Shown here piece after piece: positions 27,387-36,928 of a DNA stretch of 64,000 nucleotides. Source of the stretch: Neorhodopirellula pilleata (GTDB taxonomy: Bacteria > Planctomycetota > Planctomycetia > Pirellulales > Pirellulaceae); assembly GCF_007859915.1 (NCBI RefSeq), contig NZ_SJPM01000001.1, positions 1,271,086 to 1,335,085 of the forward strand. Reading direction: 5' to 3'. Made by a program: the position numbers and the translations under genes. Position 1 is the stretch's first letter. Every line of letters starts with the position of its first letter. The notes beneath the pieces were generated by a model. That model saw nothing but the letters and a program-made list of their open reading frames with translations, was not told the DNA's origin and ran no database searches.

Positions 27387-28511
27387 CTATGGGGCCGGGT
27401 GAATCCGGCGAACGCGATGGTTGTTCGTATCCCCGATGAATACGCTGCCTTCAGATCCTGCACAAATACCATGTGGGCGATCCATGTGGGCAGCGGTCGC
27501 GGGACCACCATCACCTTTCATCCCACGTCCGGTAGGCCCACTTCCGGCGATCGTCCAAATGTTTCCCGATCGTTGATCGATCATTCGGATGGCTTGATTT
27601 TCGGTATCGACGACGAACACCTTCCCATCGACAGTGATCGCGATGCCTTTAGGGCCGTTGAACGTTGCCGCTTTCGCGGGGCCGCCGTCTCCGCTGAAGC
27701 CCTGTTTGCCTGTTCCGGCAACATGGGTCCATTTTCCATCGGTTAGCGACAGTTTCCAAATCGAATGGCCTTCCCGCAGAGCCACCCAGAGAGAATCATC
27801 GTCGATCGTCAATGCCCGCGGGCCGACGACCGGCTTGCCCAACGCGGTCGCCTGATCGACCGGCAGTTTCTTTCCACCGTTGCCCGCAATCGTTTTGACC
27901 GAGCCGGAACGGAGGTCGACCCGGCGTATCCGGTGGTTACCGATGTCGGCGATATACAAACCGTCTCGGTCGTCCAGTGCGATACTGTGTGGACGATTCA
28001 GTTGGATCTCGGTCGCCACGCCGTCGTCGCCGTTGTATCCGGAAACTCCGGTGCCCGCGATGGTGGAAATGACCCCGGTCTTGGCATCGACGCGTCGAAC
28101 AAGATGGTTTTGCATTTCGACGAAAAACATATTCCCGTCCTGATCGAATCGGACTTCGTAGGGTTCATTGAGTTCGGCTTGCAAAGCCGATCCACCGTCC
28201 CCGGAATAGCCCTTTCTTCCACAACCGGCGACCACGCTTAAGTCGCCCGAATGAAGATCGATACGCATCACTCGGTGGTTCTGCACCTCGGTGACATAGA
28301 GTGCGCCATTGGGCCCGACTTCAACACCGAACGGCTGTCCGACATTGATGGCGAGCGCATTACCGGACGCCCCGTTGTTGTCGGGCAGTCCGGTCCCGGC
28401 GACCGTTTCGATTCGAAACGATTCGCCGAGGTCGGCGGCCTCGACCTGTACCAGGTGGTCCAACAGCAAGACCAGAAAAACAGCAACCAGAGACACTACG
28501 ATTCGTATCAT
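27387..28511 (-). CDS. Secreted NHL-repeat beta-propeller protein
   Basis: 374 residues from ATG 28511 (MIRIVVSLVAVFLVLLLDHL), a signal peptide or anchor; an earlier in-frame start would put 15 polar residues before it. Six NHL-type repeats follow, each near LxxPxGIAxDxxGxLYVADxxNHRIRR (FGVEVGPNGALYVTEVQNHR; HSIALDDRDGLYIADIGNHR; KGIAITVDGKVFVVDTENQA; HGICAGSEGSVFIGDTNNHR), with TIAGTGxxGYxGDGGPA linkers. It forms a six-bladed propeller in the periplasm or outside; the ligand is unknown. Similar proteins are common in planctomycetes beside oxidoreductases and sulfatases. Confidence 0.85.
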   Translation of the reverse strand: MIRIVVSLVAVFLVLLLDHLVQVEAADLGESFRIETVAGTGLPDNNGASGNALAINVGQPFGVEVGPNGALYVTEVQNHRVMRIDLHSGDLSVVAGCGRKGYSGDGGSALQAELNEPYEVRFDQDGNMFFVEMQNHLVRRVDAKTGVISTIAGTGVSGYNGDDGVATEIQLNRPHSIALDDRDGLYIADIGNHRIRRVDLRSGSVKTIAGNGGKKLPVDQATALGKPVVGPRALTIDDDSLWVALREGHSIWKLSLTDGKWTHVAGTGKQGFSGDGGPAKAATFNGPKGIAITVDGKVFVVDTENQAIRMIDQRSGNIWTIAGSGPTGRGMKGDGGPATAAHMDRPHGICAGSEGSVFIGDTNNHRVRRIHPAP

Positions 28512-28521
28512 TGAAAATCCA

Positions 28522-28950
28522 TCAAGCTTCCGCCATTGAAACCGGTGACATGGCAAAGCAATCCATCATGAACTCGAGCACTTGCGTGGCGGAAAAACGC
28601 TCTTTCGGTAAACCGGGTTCATAGTGGTGCTTATTGAACACGTGAGGCAGAATATCAGACTTCGAACGCAGCGCCATCCATTCCGACGGAAATAGTAAGT
28701 CGGAAGTAGATTCATTCAATCGCAGCTCGATATCGGTGTGTCTCCGGTCCGAAAGAATGCTTTGACATCGTTCCTCGACGGCATAAGGGTTCCCCTCAAG
28801 GATCTGCAGAAAGAATCCGTCCAAGAATAACAGGCCACCCGTTAATCCGTTGTGGCTGTTGCGATTATGCGCTGTGCGGATAATGTCATAGACATCCCGG
28901 ATTTGAACGTCACCGACCGCGCGACTGGTATAAAGAATTCGTTGGTACAT
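28522..28950 (-). CDS. BLUF-domain blue-light sensor
   Basis: 142 residues from ATG 28950. Residues 1-95 match BLUF (flavin-binding blue-light sensing): MYQRILYTSRAVGDVQ, then HNRNSHNGLTGGLLFLDG and FFLQILEG. Tyr7, Asn31 and Gln49, the residues of the flavin hydrogen-bond switch, are all present. A C-terminal helical extension (residues about 96-142, DILPHVFNKHHYEPG) may transmit the signal. The gene lies 20 bases after the GGDEF-EAL gene on the same strand, so the two are probably co-expressed. BLUF proteins elsewhere control EAL phosphodiesterases in cis or in trans; control of the neighbour is an inference. Confidence 0.9.
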   Translation of the reverse strand: MYQRILYTSRAVGDVQIRDVYDIIRTAHNRNSHNGLTGGLLFLDGFFLQILEGNPYAVEERCQSILSDRRHTDIELRLNESTSDLLFPSEWMALRSKSDILPHVFNKHHYEPGLPKERFSATQVLEFMMDCFAMSPVSMAEA

Positions 28951-28970
28951 GATTAGAATTGGATTTGAGG

Positions 28971-30680
28971 TTAACGAGCGTATGATTGGGGGTCTTGAGC
29001 GAGCAGTTTCATCACGGCGTCGGCCGTGATCGGTTTGCTCAAAAAGTAGCCTTGAATCTCCGAACATCCGGCCGCACGAACCGACTCCATTTCCCCACAT
29101 GTCTCCACTCCCTCGGCGGTCGTTCGCACACCCAAACCGATTCCTAACGAAGCGATCATTTTGACCAGGGCGGTTGATTCGCTGTGTTGATCCGAGCCGG
29201 TGACGAATGATCGGTCGATCTTAATCTTGTCAAATGGGAATTTGCGGAGATAGTTGATCGACGAGTATCCGGTGCCGAAGTCGTCCATCGCGATGCGAAC
29301 ACCGAGATCCCTAATCTGATGCAGCAGACCAAGCGTCAAATCCGTTTCCGCGATCAAAGCGTTCTCGGTGATTTCTAGCTCCAATCGCTCCGGAGCCAAA
29401 CCGGATTCTTTCAACGCGTTGTGAATGACTTGAAACAAGCGTCGATCACGCAGTTGCACCGGAGAGATGTTGACAGCCAATCCGATATCCTCGCTCCAAC
29501 GAACGGCTTCTTTGCAAGCCTCCCGCAAGACCCACTCGCCGATCGGAACGATCAATCCTGTTTCCTCCGCCAAAGGAATGAACTGGTCCGGTCGCATCGG
29601 CCCCATCGTCGGATGCGGCCAACGAATCAACGCTTCAAAGCTAACGATCCGATTCGCTTCCAAGTCCATGACAGGCTGATAGTTCAATTCGAAACCATCG
29701 GACTCGATCGCAAGTCGCAACTCGGTCTCGAGTACCCGACGCGTTCGCATCGCCGATTCCATCTTGGGTTCAAAATAACGCAACACGCTGCGTCCGTACG
29801 ACTTTGCACCGTAAAGAGCCAAGTCGGCGTTCTTGACCAAGTCCTCCGAGTTGTCAGCGTCGTAAGGTGCGATCGCCACACCGATGCTCGCCCCCAAGAA
29901 AAGCGGTTGTCCGTCGATGATGAAAACATCATTGAGACTTTCGATGATCTGGTTGCCCAGCCGTCTCGAAGACGATGGTTGGTGTTGGTCCGCCTGCATG
30001 ATCACAAATTCATCACCACCGACCCGAGCGATCAGTTCACCGTGTTGACAAAGCTGTTGAATCCGATCGGCAACGGCGACCAAAACCTCATCTCCAATCG
30101 GATGACCATACATGTCGTTGATCGGCTTGAAATGATCTAGGTCGATATAAAGGATCGCGATCTCTTGGTCGTCCGACATCGTTTCGACCCGCGCCGAAAA
30201 AACCTTGGTGAAGGCGTGGCGATTCATCAACCCCGTCAAGGCGTCCAAGCAAGCTAGCCGAGACAGGTCGGCCGACTCGTTTTGAAATCGCCCGATGTCT
30301 TCGTGTAGCATCACCCAACCACCATCCCGCTGAACGCGGCATGTGACGGCAATATGACGGCCATCGGCCGTTTGCCAAATGCGAGAGACTCCAGGAGACG
30401 CGAAAGCATCTGTCATGGCGTCGCGAACGTCTCGGCGGTCAATCAGGCCGATAATCTGGCCGATCGACTGGCCTTCCAATCTCAGATCGGAAGGCGCGTC
30501 GTAGAGATCGCCAAACAACGCGTTGGCATGGACCAAGCGGTCTCGTGAATCGAATCGACAAAGACCAAACGGTAGACAGTCCGTCCAGGATTCGTTGGCG
30601 TCGGAACCGACGAGAGTTCGACGGTCTAAGAAATCACCCTTCGTCTGACGATCGGTCAGACGATCCATACTATGCATCAT
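28971..30680 (-). CDS. PAS-GGDEF-EAL cyclic-di-GMP enzyme
   Basis: 569 residues, cytoplasmic. Residues about 30-130 form a PAS-like sensor (LPFGLCRFDSRDRLVHAN). Residues about 140-300 are GGDEF with the intact active site ARVGGDEFVIM; the inhibitory RxxD I-site position reads QHGE, so product inhibition is probably absent. Residues about 310-560 are EAL, with the key motifs FEALIRWPHP, NISPVQL, ITENALI, MDDFGTGYSSINYL, KIDRSFV and AEGVET. Both halves look active, so it could make or break c-di-GMP. The linked BLUF gene suggests light input. Confidence 0.92.
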   Translation of the reverse strand: MMHSMDRLTDRQTKGDFLDRRTLVGSDANESWTDCLPFGLCRFDSRDRLVHANALFGDLYDAPSDLRLEGQSIGQIIGLIDRRDVRDAMTDAFASPGVSRIWQTADGRHIAVTCRVQRDGGWVMLHEDIGRFQNESADLSRLACLDALTGLMNRHAFTKVFSARVETMSDDQEIAILYIDLDHFKPINDMYGHPIGDEVLVAVADRIQQLCQHGELIARVGGDEFVIMQADQHQPSSSRRLGNQIIESLNDVFIIDGQPLFLGASIGVAIAPYDADNSEDLVKNADLALYGAKSYGRSVLRYFEPKMESAMRTRRVLETELRLAIESDGFELNYQPVMDLEANRIVSFEALIRWPHPTMGPMRPDQFIPLAEETGLIVPIGEWVLREACKEAVRWSEDIGLAVNISPVQLRDRRLFQVIHNALKESGLAPERLELEITENALIAETDLTLGLLHQIRDLGVRIAMDDFGTGYSSINYLRKFPFDKIKIDRSFVTGSDQHSESTALVKMIASLGIGLGVRTTAEGVETCGEMESVRAAGCSEIQGYFLSKPITADAVMKLLAQDPQSYAR

Positions 30681-30913
30681 GATTTGCCCTCAAAAGTTGC
30701 CCCGTCGCATCTCGTTCGATAACCTCCACTCAAGCAGGCACGAACTATGGCGACGCAGGCATATAGCACCGCCCCTTTGACCGAGTGCTCAAAATGAAAC
30801 CTTTCGCGGTTCGCGATGATCAATCCTCAACGCGACGGTGCGGTTTTAAGGTCTGTTCGTTGTGCACCGACGGGACACTGATCGAGTGATCATCAGCTAG
30901 TTCACTAAGTTGA

Positions 30914-33808
30914 TCATGTGGCGTTTTTTCGCCACCGGTCGTGCAACACAACGAAACTCGGCACGAGCACGGTGCGAACGTACAGGGTATCAATCAAGAC
31001 GCCCAAGCCGAGAGCGAACCCGAGTTCGGTGATCCCACGCAGAGTGGTTTGCTGCAGCGTCCCGGTCGTCTCGACCGGGGCTCCGAACAAGCCGCTGAGC
31101 ATCGGCCACCAAGCTGACGACGTCATACTGAGAAAGGTTGCCGCCATGACAAAGCCGCACGCGGTAACGATCCCACCGGTGCGGGCAACCGCTCGTCGCA
31201 CTGCAGCCAATGAACCGAGCCGGCGACGTTCTTCCATGATTCGCGTGACCAAATAAACATTGTAATCTTGCCCGACGGCCACCAAAATCACGAACAAGAA
31301 CAGAGGCAACTTCCAATCCAATCCCAGGAACTCAGGTCCGTCGAGAAAACGGAAGAAGTAATACGTCAGCCCCAAGGTCGCGTAATAACTCAACAACACC
31401 GTCATGATTAAATAGATCGACAGCACGGTCCGCCGAAGTACCAGGATCAAGACCGCCAACACCGCGACGATCACCGCCAGTTTGATTCGCCGTGTGTCCG
31501 ACAGCGTTACTTCACGAAGGTCCACGATCGACGGCGTCGTTCCGGTGTAAAGTAGTTGCCACTGGGTCCCCGTGAGTGCCTTGGCATTGTCGAATGATTT
31601 TTGTATCCGCGAAGAGATGACGTCCAAACGATCGGCTGCGTCTCGGGAAAACGGGTCGACGTGAACAATCACATCGAGCCGTAGCAAGCGATTGGTGTAT
31701 TCGGGTTCCCCGGCGATGAAATGCAAACGGGCCAAGCGGTGATTTTGTAGCGTTCGCCGCCGCCACGCGTCGCTGCTGAGCAGTCCCATGTCGCGATCAG
31801 GGGGGAAATCGCCCAGCGGATCGCTCATCGTTCGAACGCGGCGGACGCCTTCGGTCTTATACAACAACTTAGCCAACCGATCGCGAGTCTTGGCCATCGT
31901 TTCTTCGTCTTGATCGCGATCGGCCAACGCTAAAACCGAGATCGGTGCGAGTTCTCCCACACCAAAATGTCGATCGAGCAAGCTCATGCCCTGGCGACTG
32001 CTGGACAGGCGATCCAACTGGCCGGCCAAATTGTAGGTCACGCTCTGTTCGTGGACGGCACCACCAATCGCGGGCAAAATCAAAAGTATCCATCCGGCGG
32101 CGAGAGTCCATTTCGGATACCGCGTCAGCGCGATCGCCATGAAGTTCCAGAACCGACTTCCGGAGTTCAGCAAGCTCTTGCCTTTGGTCGAGTCGCCTTC
32201 ATAGAGGTCCCGGGTAGACAGTAATTGGATTTTAGGCTGTTCCGATTCCCGCGTGATTCCGGTCGGCCAAAAAACGATCGGCCCGAGTAGTCGCAACAGG
32301 GCGGGTGTTAACGTCATGCAAACCAACAGCCCGACGCTCAAACAAATAGCAATGATCGGCCCGGTGTGATGGAATTTTCCGAAGTCAGCAAACCACAACA
32401 TTCCCAAGCCGACGATGGTAGTCATGGCGCTACCAAGCAACGCACCGGAGACGTTCGATAACGCCCGTGTGCAAGCCACCGGCCAAGGGTGCGAGGCGGC
32501 TTCCTCACGAAGCCTTGCGATCAAGAATAAACAGTAGTCCGTTCCGGCTCCGAACAAAATCACGACAACAAAAATGCGACTCGTCGTGTAAACCCGCAAG
32601 TCCAGCCCCGCCCATTCTAAAAACACCGAAGCGCGGGTCAACATCGTGACCAACGCCATCGCCGTAACCACCGCCACGCCGATCGAAATCAACGGAACAG
32701 CCACGAGCAGCGGAGCACGGTAAATCACCGCCAAGATGATCAGAATCATCGCCACGGTGAACCACTCGGTATAAGTAATCGCCGAGCGTGCGGCCAACAA
32801 AGTTTGCCCACCGATCGCCGCCGAACCGGTAATCCGCACCTTTAAATCTTGCGAAGGTCCGAGCTCATCAACACGAAGGTATTCGGTTTGGTAATCGCGA
32901 CAGCGGTCGATGATCGCTTGAAGCTCTTCGAGCAACTCGATGTTGCCTGTCGCCGCCAATTCACTCGACAATGTCAAGACTGCGATCTGAGCACGAGGAC
33001 GCTTGAGTTGACCGCCGATGACAGTATCTTGCCAACTGTACAAATCCAGCAACACTTTCCAAGCATCCAAGTCTCGTTCGGTCACGGGCTTGGTTTCGGT
33101 GGCGATGTCCGGTCGCAAGACGACCGCTGCTTCGAGGTCACTAACGATCAACGACGTATCGGTCTGCGCGTCCGGTGAGAGACGCGTTGCCAATTGGCTG
33201 CGATCCCAAAACGCGATTGCCAACCGAGGTTCATAGTCAGTAACTTCGGCCTCTGGGACACGATCACCTAGTAGATCATAGAACTGTTGATCGATTTCGA
33301 GAGCTTGGTCGAGTGCCTCGGAGGCCACATCGAACCAACGTTGGGTTGCGATCGGTACAGCGGCATCGGCCGGATTCAAATCACCCGATTGCAATCGCTC
33401 CGCCCGCCGCCAACTAACCTCGGCCAACCGATGGTAAACGCGTCGCAGAATATCCAAACCGAGCAATCGATCCGCAGCGGTCCATTGGTCGCTGTCCTTG
33501 GCCAAGACGATGACGAGGCTGCTGCGGGCTCGCGTTCCCGTGAACGCCCGGTCGAGTATCCGCCCGCCTGCCACGCTCGTTTGAGTCGCCGGTAAGTATT
33601 CGAAGTCGCCATCTAACGCCACCGCGTTCCAAGACGGGGCAAACAGCTTTGCCATTATTGCGAGCAACAACCAGACGATCATGATCCATTTCGCGTTGGC
33701 GATGATCAACTTGGCGAACGAAGACTCGGTCTCGGTCGATTCGCCATCGTGCGTCGCGGCCGATCCGCTGTCGTTAGTCACGTGAGGAGCGTCTCCGGTC
33801 GCGATCAC
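30914..33808 (-). CDS. MMPL/RND-superfamily membrane transporter
   Basis: 964 residues from a GTG at 33808; a second GTG at 33781, with GGAG upstream and less overlap with the previous gene, is equally plausible. Topology is typical of MmpL/RND: one N-terminal helix (WIMIVWLLLAIMAKLF), a large extracytoplasmic domain (residues about 60-340), a helix bundle with the family motif FGAGTDYCLFLIARLREE, a second exported domain, and a second bundle with VGQDYNVYLVTRIMEE. MMPL proteins export lipids, polyketides or hopanoids. Here it closes a three-gene operon behind a secretin-N-domain protein and a lipoprotein, suggesting an envelope export complex. Confidence 0.85.
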   Translation of the reverse strand: MIATGDAPHVTNDSGSAATHDGESTETESSFAKLIIANAKWIMIVWLLLAIMAKLFAPSWNAVALDGDFEYLPATQTSVAGGRILDRAFTGTRARSSLVIVLAKDSDQWTAADRLLGLDILRRVYHRLAEVSWRRAERLQSGDLNPADAAVPIATQRWFDVASEALDQALEIDQQFYDLLGDRVPEAEVTDYEPRLAIAFWDRSQLATRLSPDAQTDTSLIVSDLEAAVVLRPDIATETKPVTERDLDAWKVLLDLYSWQDTVIGGQLKRPRAQIAVLTLSSELAATGNIELLEELQAIIDRCRDYQTEYLRVDELGPSQDLKVRITGSAAIGGQTLLAARSAITYTEWFTVAMILIILAVIYRAPLLVAVPLISIGVAVVTAMALVTMLTRASVFLEWAGLDLRVYTTSRIFVVVILFGAGTDYCLFLIARLREEAASHPWPVACTRALSNVSGALLGSAMTTIVGLGMLWFADFGKFHHTGPIIAICLSVGLLVCMTLTPALLRLLGPIVFWPTGITRESEQPKIQLLSTRDLYEGDSTKGKSLLNSGSRFWNFMAIALTRYPKWTLAAGWILLILPAIGGAVHEQSVTYNLAGQLDRLSSSRQGMSLLDRHFGVGELAPISVLALADRDQDEETMAKTRDRLAKLLYKTEGVRRVRTMSDPLGDFPPDRDMGLLSSDAWRRRTLQNHRLARLHFIAGEPEYTNRLLRLDVIVHVDPFSRDAADRLDVISSRIQKSFDNAKALTGTQWQLLYTGTTPSIVDLREVTLSDTRRIKLAVIVAVLAVLILVLRRTVLSIYLIMTVLLSYYATLGLTYYFFRFLDGPEFLGLDWKLPLFLFVILVAVGQDYNVYLVTRIMEERRRLGSLAAVRRAVARTGGIVTACGFVMAATFLSMTSSAWWPMLSGLFGAPVETTGTLQQTTLRGITELGFALGLGVLIDTLYVRTVLVPSFVVLHDRWRKNAT

Positions 33809-36716
33809 GAGAACTCGATTCCGATTTTTCCGATGTGACCTCCGCTGCCGCCCCCAACGTCGCCATCGCTTGTCGCAGTGTCTCGGCGGAAACGTCGCCT
33901 GACAATCGAACGATCTCGATTTCGCCGCCGGGCATCGCCGCTTGATCCAGTTTGTCGATCATCGAGACGATTAAATTGAGCAATGATTCCCCTTCGGCGC
34001 TGACAACAATCGTGTTGCCGATTTCATCGACACCCAGCGACAACTTGCCGTTGAAGGAAAAGTCGTTGCCACCACCGCTTTGTCCGGATTCCGAATCTTC
34101 CAAGCCTGATCCTTCCTCGCGATTGCTGGATCGTTTGACGTTCTTCTGCCCTTGCTTGCCGCCGGCGAACGCTTTGTCATTGCTGCTCAGAAGATCGCGG
34201 TAGGCGTCTTTCACCGTGTCCGCAATTTTCTCGGCTCGGCCATACTGGATCGTGACTAATTTGGTGTAGCGACTGCGTTTGGAATTGACTGGTTCGGGCA
34301 CGTCCCACAAGCGAATCAATTCTTCGATCGTTCGCAATTGCTCGGCACTCGCACCGCTCACGATGATCGTGTTGGTATCAGAATTGGCCAAGAATCGAAG
34401 TTTGCCGGTCTTCGCCAGTCCGGTCGGCGACTTCTTTTTATCATCGTCGCCGTCACCGAAATACCAACGATAAAAATTATCCGCAGACGAATCGTCTTTG
34501 TCTTCGTCCTCTTCAAAGTACTCTTCCAAATCGAGTGTCAACAACGTCACCGACGCATGCTGAACTTGAAATACGTGATAAGGACGACGCGGCGGCTTGA
34601 TCTCCAACATCAAGTTCTCGAGCTGATCAAGTGCCTGGGTATCTTGCGACGAGAGCACCAAATTCCCTTCAGAATCGATGCGGATTTCGATCGGCGGTTT
34701 GGACGCGGTGGGATTCGACGCCGCTTGTTTTGGCGAGGAATTTTGAACCGTTAGAGTCGTGGCGGTCTCATCGCCGCTCGGCCGATACGCACGTTGAGTT
34801 AGTTCCACGTCATCTTCACTGACCTTCGCGGGCGGATCAGGCAAGACACTCTCGGTGCCTTCCGATTCGGCGTCCTTTTCCGCGTCTTCCAGGACCTTTC
34901 GCTTCGCTTCTTCGATCGGATCGACGAACTCGGATTCTTCCGGCAATACCAATTCATTGCCCGACATGGATTGCCACTGGGCTTTGAGTTGTTTGAGATA
35001 CTCGAGTGTCTCCGGCGTTGTTGACGCTTCGATCGTGCGAACCATTCGCCCGCTTCCTCCCGGTGGAGGCAGTTCGCCGAGTTTCATCAACAACGTGCGA
35101 ACTTCTTCCATCTCGGCCTCGTTGGCCCACAACAGCACCTGTCGGTATCGCGTGTTGGCGGCGACACGAAACTCATCCTTTTCCTCGTCCTTGTCATCGT
35201 CGTTTCCACCGAAGCCGTAATAGTACGATCGGCGGTTGTTGCCGCTGTCCTCTTTTTCATCTTTCTGTCCCATCAGAAATGCGATCGACTCGGCGACCTC
35301 GGCCGGCTCCAATCGACGCAGTTGCAAGACCTCGAAACGACGTTTGCCACCGTCAAGCCGTTCGATCAACGACTTGATGATGAACCGGTCGGCGGCAGCC
35401 CCCGAAACGATGATCGCCGAGTTGTCTTTGTCGACCCGGATTCGCGTGTTGGGTTCGAGCACGTTCATCTCTTGAGCGATCTCGATCAGCTTTTCAGGAT
35501 CGAGCGATACCAAACGAAAGACCTCGACCCGGGCGCTCGCGTCGGCGAGTGATCGCAAAGAACCGCCGGGCACGTCGATCCGTTTGAGGAACTCGGCCGC
35601 GACCGCGACTCGATCAATCGGTGCCCGCACGAGCACCGAGTTTTGCCGAACGTTGGCGACAATCGAAATCTCAATTTTCTGGTCCGGTTCGGGCGGCTTT
35701 CCCTGTTGCTGTTGTTGCATCCGCTGCATCATTTGGATCTGCTCGCGCGACATCGGTGACGGGTCATCCTTCTTCACGCCCAAGAATTCTTCGAGCAACC
35801 GCTTGGCCTCTTCGGCCGGAATATGCTGCAAACGAAACTCGGGTGCCAACGCGTCGCGGCTCGCGGCGTCGCGTTCTTCCGATAATAGCGAGGCGACTTG
35901 ACGCAAGTTCACCGCTGCATCCATGATCTCGATCCGATTGGTCGTCGCCAACGGCGTGATCTTGCCGGCACCACTGAGCATCGCTTTGAGTTCTTCACTG
36001 AGCTTTTCAGCGGACAACCAACCCGCATCCAACATCGTTCGAACAAACGTGTGGTCGGGCAACTTCTTCAGTTCATCGGGATCGACTCGGTGGACCATTC
36101 CCGGATTGATCGCGTCGGTCTTGACGATCGTGATACCGCCGTCGAGTTGCAACATCGTGTAACCACGCGAGAGCAAATGTCGATTGATCAAGTCCGACGT
36201 TTCACGCACGTCCAAACGTCCGGGACTAACCAAGTTCACCAGGTCGCCGGGCAATTCTTGCCAATCGATCGGTTCGTCAGCGATGTCGGATAACCAACCG
36301 ATGATCGAAACCCAACCTTGATTTCGAAATTGAAAACCAACTTTTCCATCATCGCCCAAGGTTGCTTTGAGTTCCGCCGGGTCACCTTCGGGGACTTCTA
36401 ATCCGTCACGACGAACGATCTTCGGCTGCGACGATTCGGCACCGCCTTCTTTATTCTCTTCGCCGGGTTTTGCATCACCGGGTTTCGCGTCGCCGGGCTT
36501 TGCGTTACCCGGCGGAGAGGGACTGGAATCGCCCGGCTTTGATTCGCTACCGCGTTTGATCGCTTCGGCTTGCGCTCGCGCCATCGCCGCGCGCGGGTCC
36601 TCGTCTGCAAATGTCTTGCCGATCGCGGGAACGAATGAACCGATCGCGAAGGTAGAAAAAATGAGACACCAAGCGATCGAGAAGAGCACCTGCCGTCGAA
36701 GTGGGGAAAACCTCAC
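33774..36716 (-). CDS. Secretin N-domain (NolW-like) repeat protein without an obvious secretin pore
   Basis: 980 residues from GTG 36716, giving a textbook signal peptide (VRFSPLRRQVLFSIAWCLIF); a TTG at 36800 would add 28 residues. The mature protein starts with a KPGDAKPGDAKPGE-type repeat, then several secretin N-domain units: FVRTMLDAGWLSAEKLSEEL, IVANVRQNSVLVRAPIDRVA, IRVDKDNSAIIVSGAAADRF, FLANSDTNTIIVSGASAEQL and LSLGVDEIGNTIVVSAEGES. These beta-alpha-beta folds line the periplasmic vestibule of type II/III secretins (GspD, NolW). The C-terminal beta-barrel domain is not recognisable; the protein ends in an Arg/Ser/Asp-rich tail. Overlaps the MMPL start. Confidence 0.75.
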   Translation of the reverse strand: MRFSPLRRQVLFSIAWCLIFSTFAIGSFVPAIGKTFADEDPRAAMARAQAEAIKRGSESKPGDSSPSPPGNAKPGDAKPGDAKPGEENKEGGAESSQPKIVRRDGLEVPEGDPAELKATLGDDGKVGFQFRNQGWVSIIGWLSDIADEPIDWQELPGDLVNLVSPGRLDVRETSDLINRHLLSRGYTMLQLDGGITIVKTDAINPGMVHRVDPDELKKLPDHTFVRTMLDAGWLSAEKLSEELKAMLSGAGKITPLATTNRIEIMDAAVNLRQVASLLSEERDAASRDALAPEFRLQHIPAEEAKRLLEEFLGVKKDDPSPMSREQIQMMQRMQQQQQGKPPEPDQKIEISIVANVRQNSVLVRAPIDRVAVAAEFLKRIDVPGGSLRSLADASARVEVFRLVSLDPEKLIEIAQEMNVLEPNTRIRVDKDNSAIIVSGAAADRFIIKSLIERLDGGKRRFEVLQLRRLEPAEVAESIAFLMGQKDEKEDSGNNRRSYYYGFGGNDDDKDEEKDEFRVAANTRYRQVLLWANEAEMEEVRTLLMKLGELPPPGGSGRMVRTIEASTTPETLEYLKQLKAQWQSMSGNELVLPEESEFVDPIEEAKRKVLEDAEKDAESEGTESVLPDPPAKVSEDDVELTQRAYRPSGDETATTLTVQNSSPKQAASNPTASKPPIEIRIDSEGNLVLSSQDTQALDQLENLMLEIKPPRRPYHVFQVQHASVTLLTLDLEEYFEEDEDKDDSSADNFYRWYFGDGDDDKKKSPTGLAKTGKLRFLANSDTNTIIVSGASAEQLRTIEELIRLWDVPEPVNSKRSRYTKLVTIQYGRAEKIADTVKDAYRDLLSSNDKAFAGGKQGQKNVKRSSNREEGSGLEDSESGQSGGGNDFSFNGKLSLGVDEIGNTIVVSAEGESLLNLIVSMIDKLDQAAMPGGEIEIVRLSGDVSAETLRQAMATLGAAAEVTSEKSESSSRDRDRRRSSRD

Positions 36717-36821
36717 GGAGTTCTGCCAATCAGAAAGGGGGCGGAAAGTCCAACCTAATGGAGGAAGTTGGGGCTTCCAGTATGACTGCGCGCCGGCCAA
36801 TTCACAAACACGAACCGAGAG

Positions 36822-36925
36822 CCTATCCGAAAAGGGGCTGACTCTTTGGAGGCAGTCGACATTCGTTGCCTATTTTTATCGCCGCAAAGGGTCAGCAGGC
36901 CAGGGTCAGCCCCCTTTTGGATAGG
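36822..36925. mobile_element. MITE-like inverted-repeat element A (104 bp)
   Basis: The ends CCTATCCGAAAAGGGGCTGAC (36822-36842) and GTCAGCCCCCTTTTGGATAGG (36905-36925) are near-perfect reverse complements. It lies between the 522-residue lipoprotein gene and the secretin-like gene, ending four bases before the lipoprotein stop codon. The outer 12 bases CCTATCCGAAAA are shared with element B at 50634-50900. No coding capacity. Confidence 0.75.
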
Positions 36926-36928
36926 TCC

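Noticed and set aside
30681..30913. Small gene or RNA between the GGDEF-EAL and MMPL genes
   Set aside because: Only short frames without ribosome binding sites and no stable hairpin were seen.
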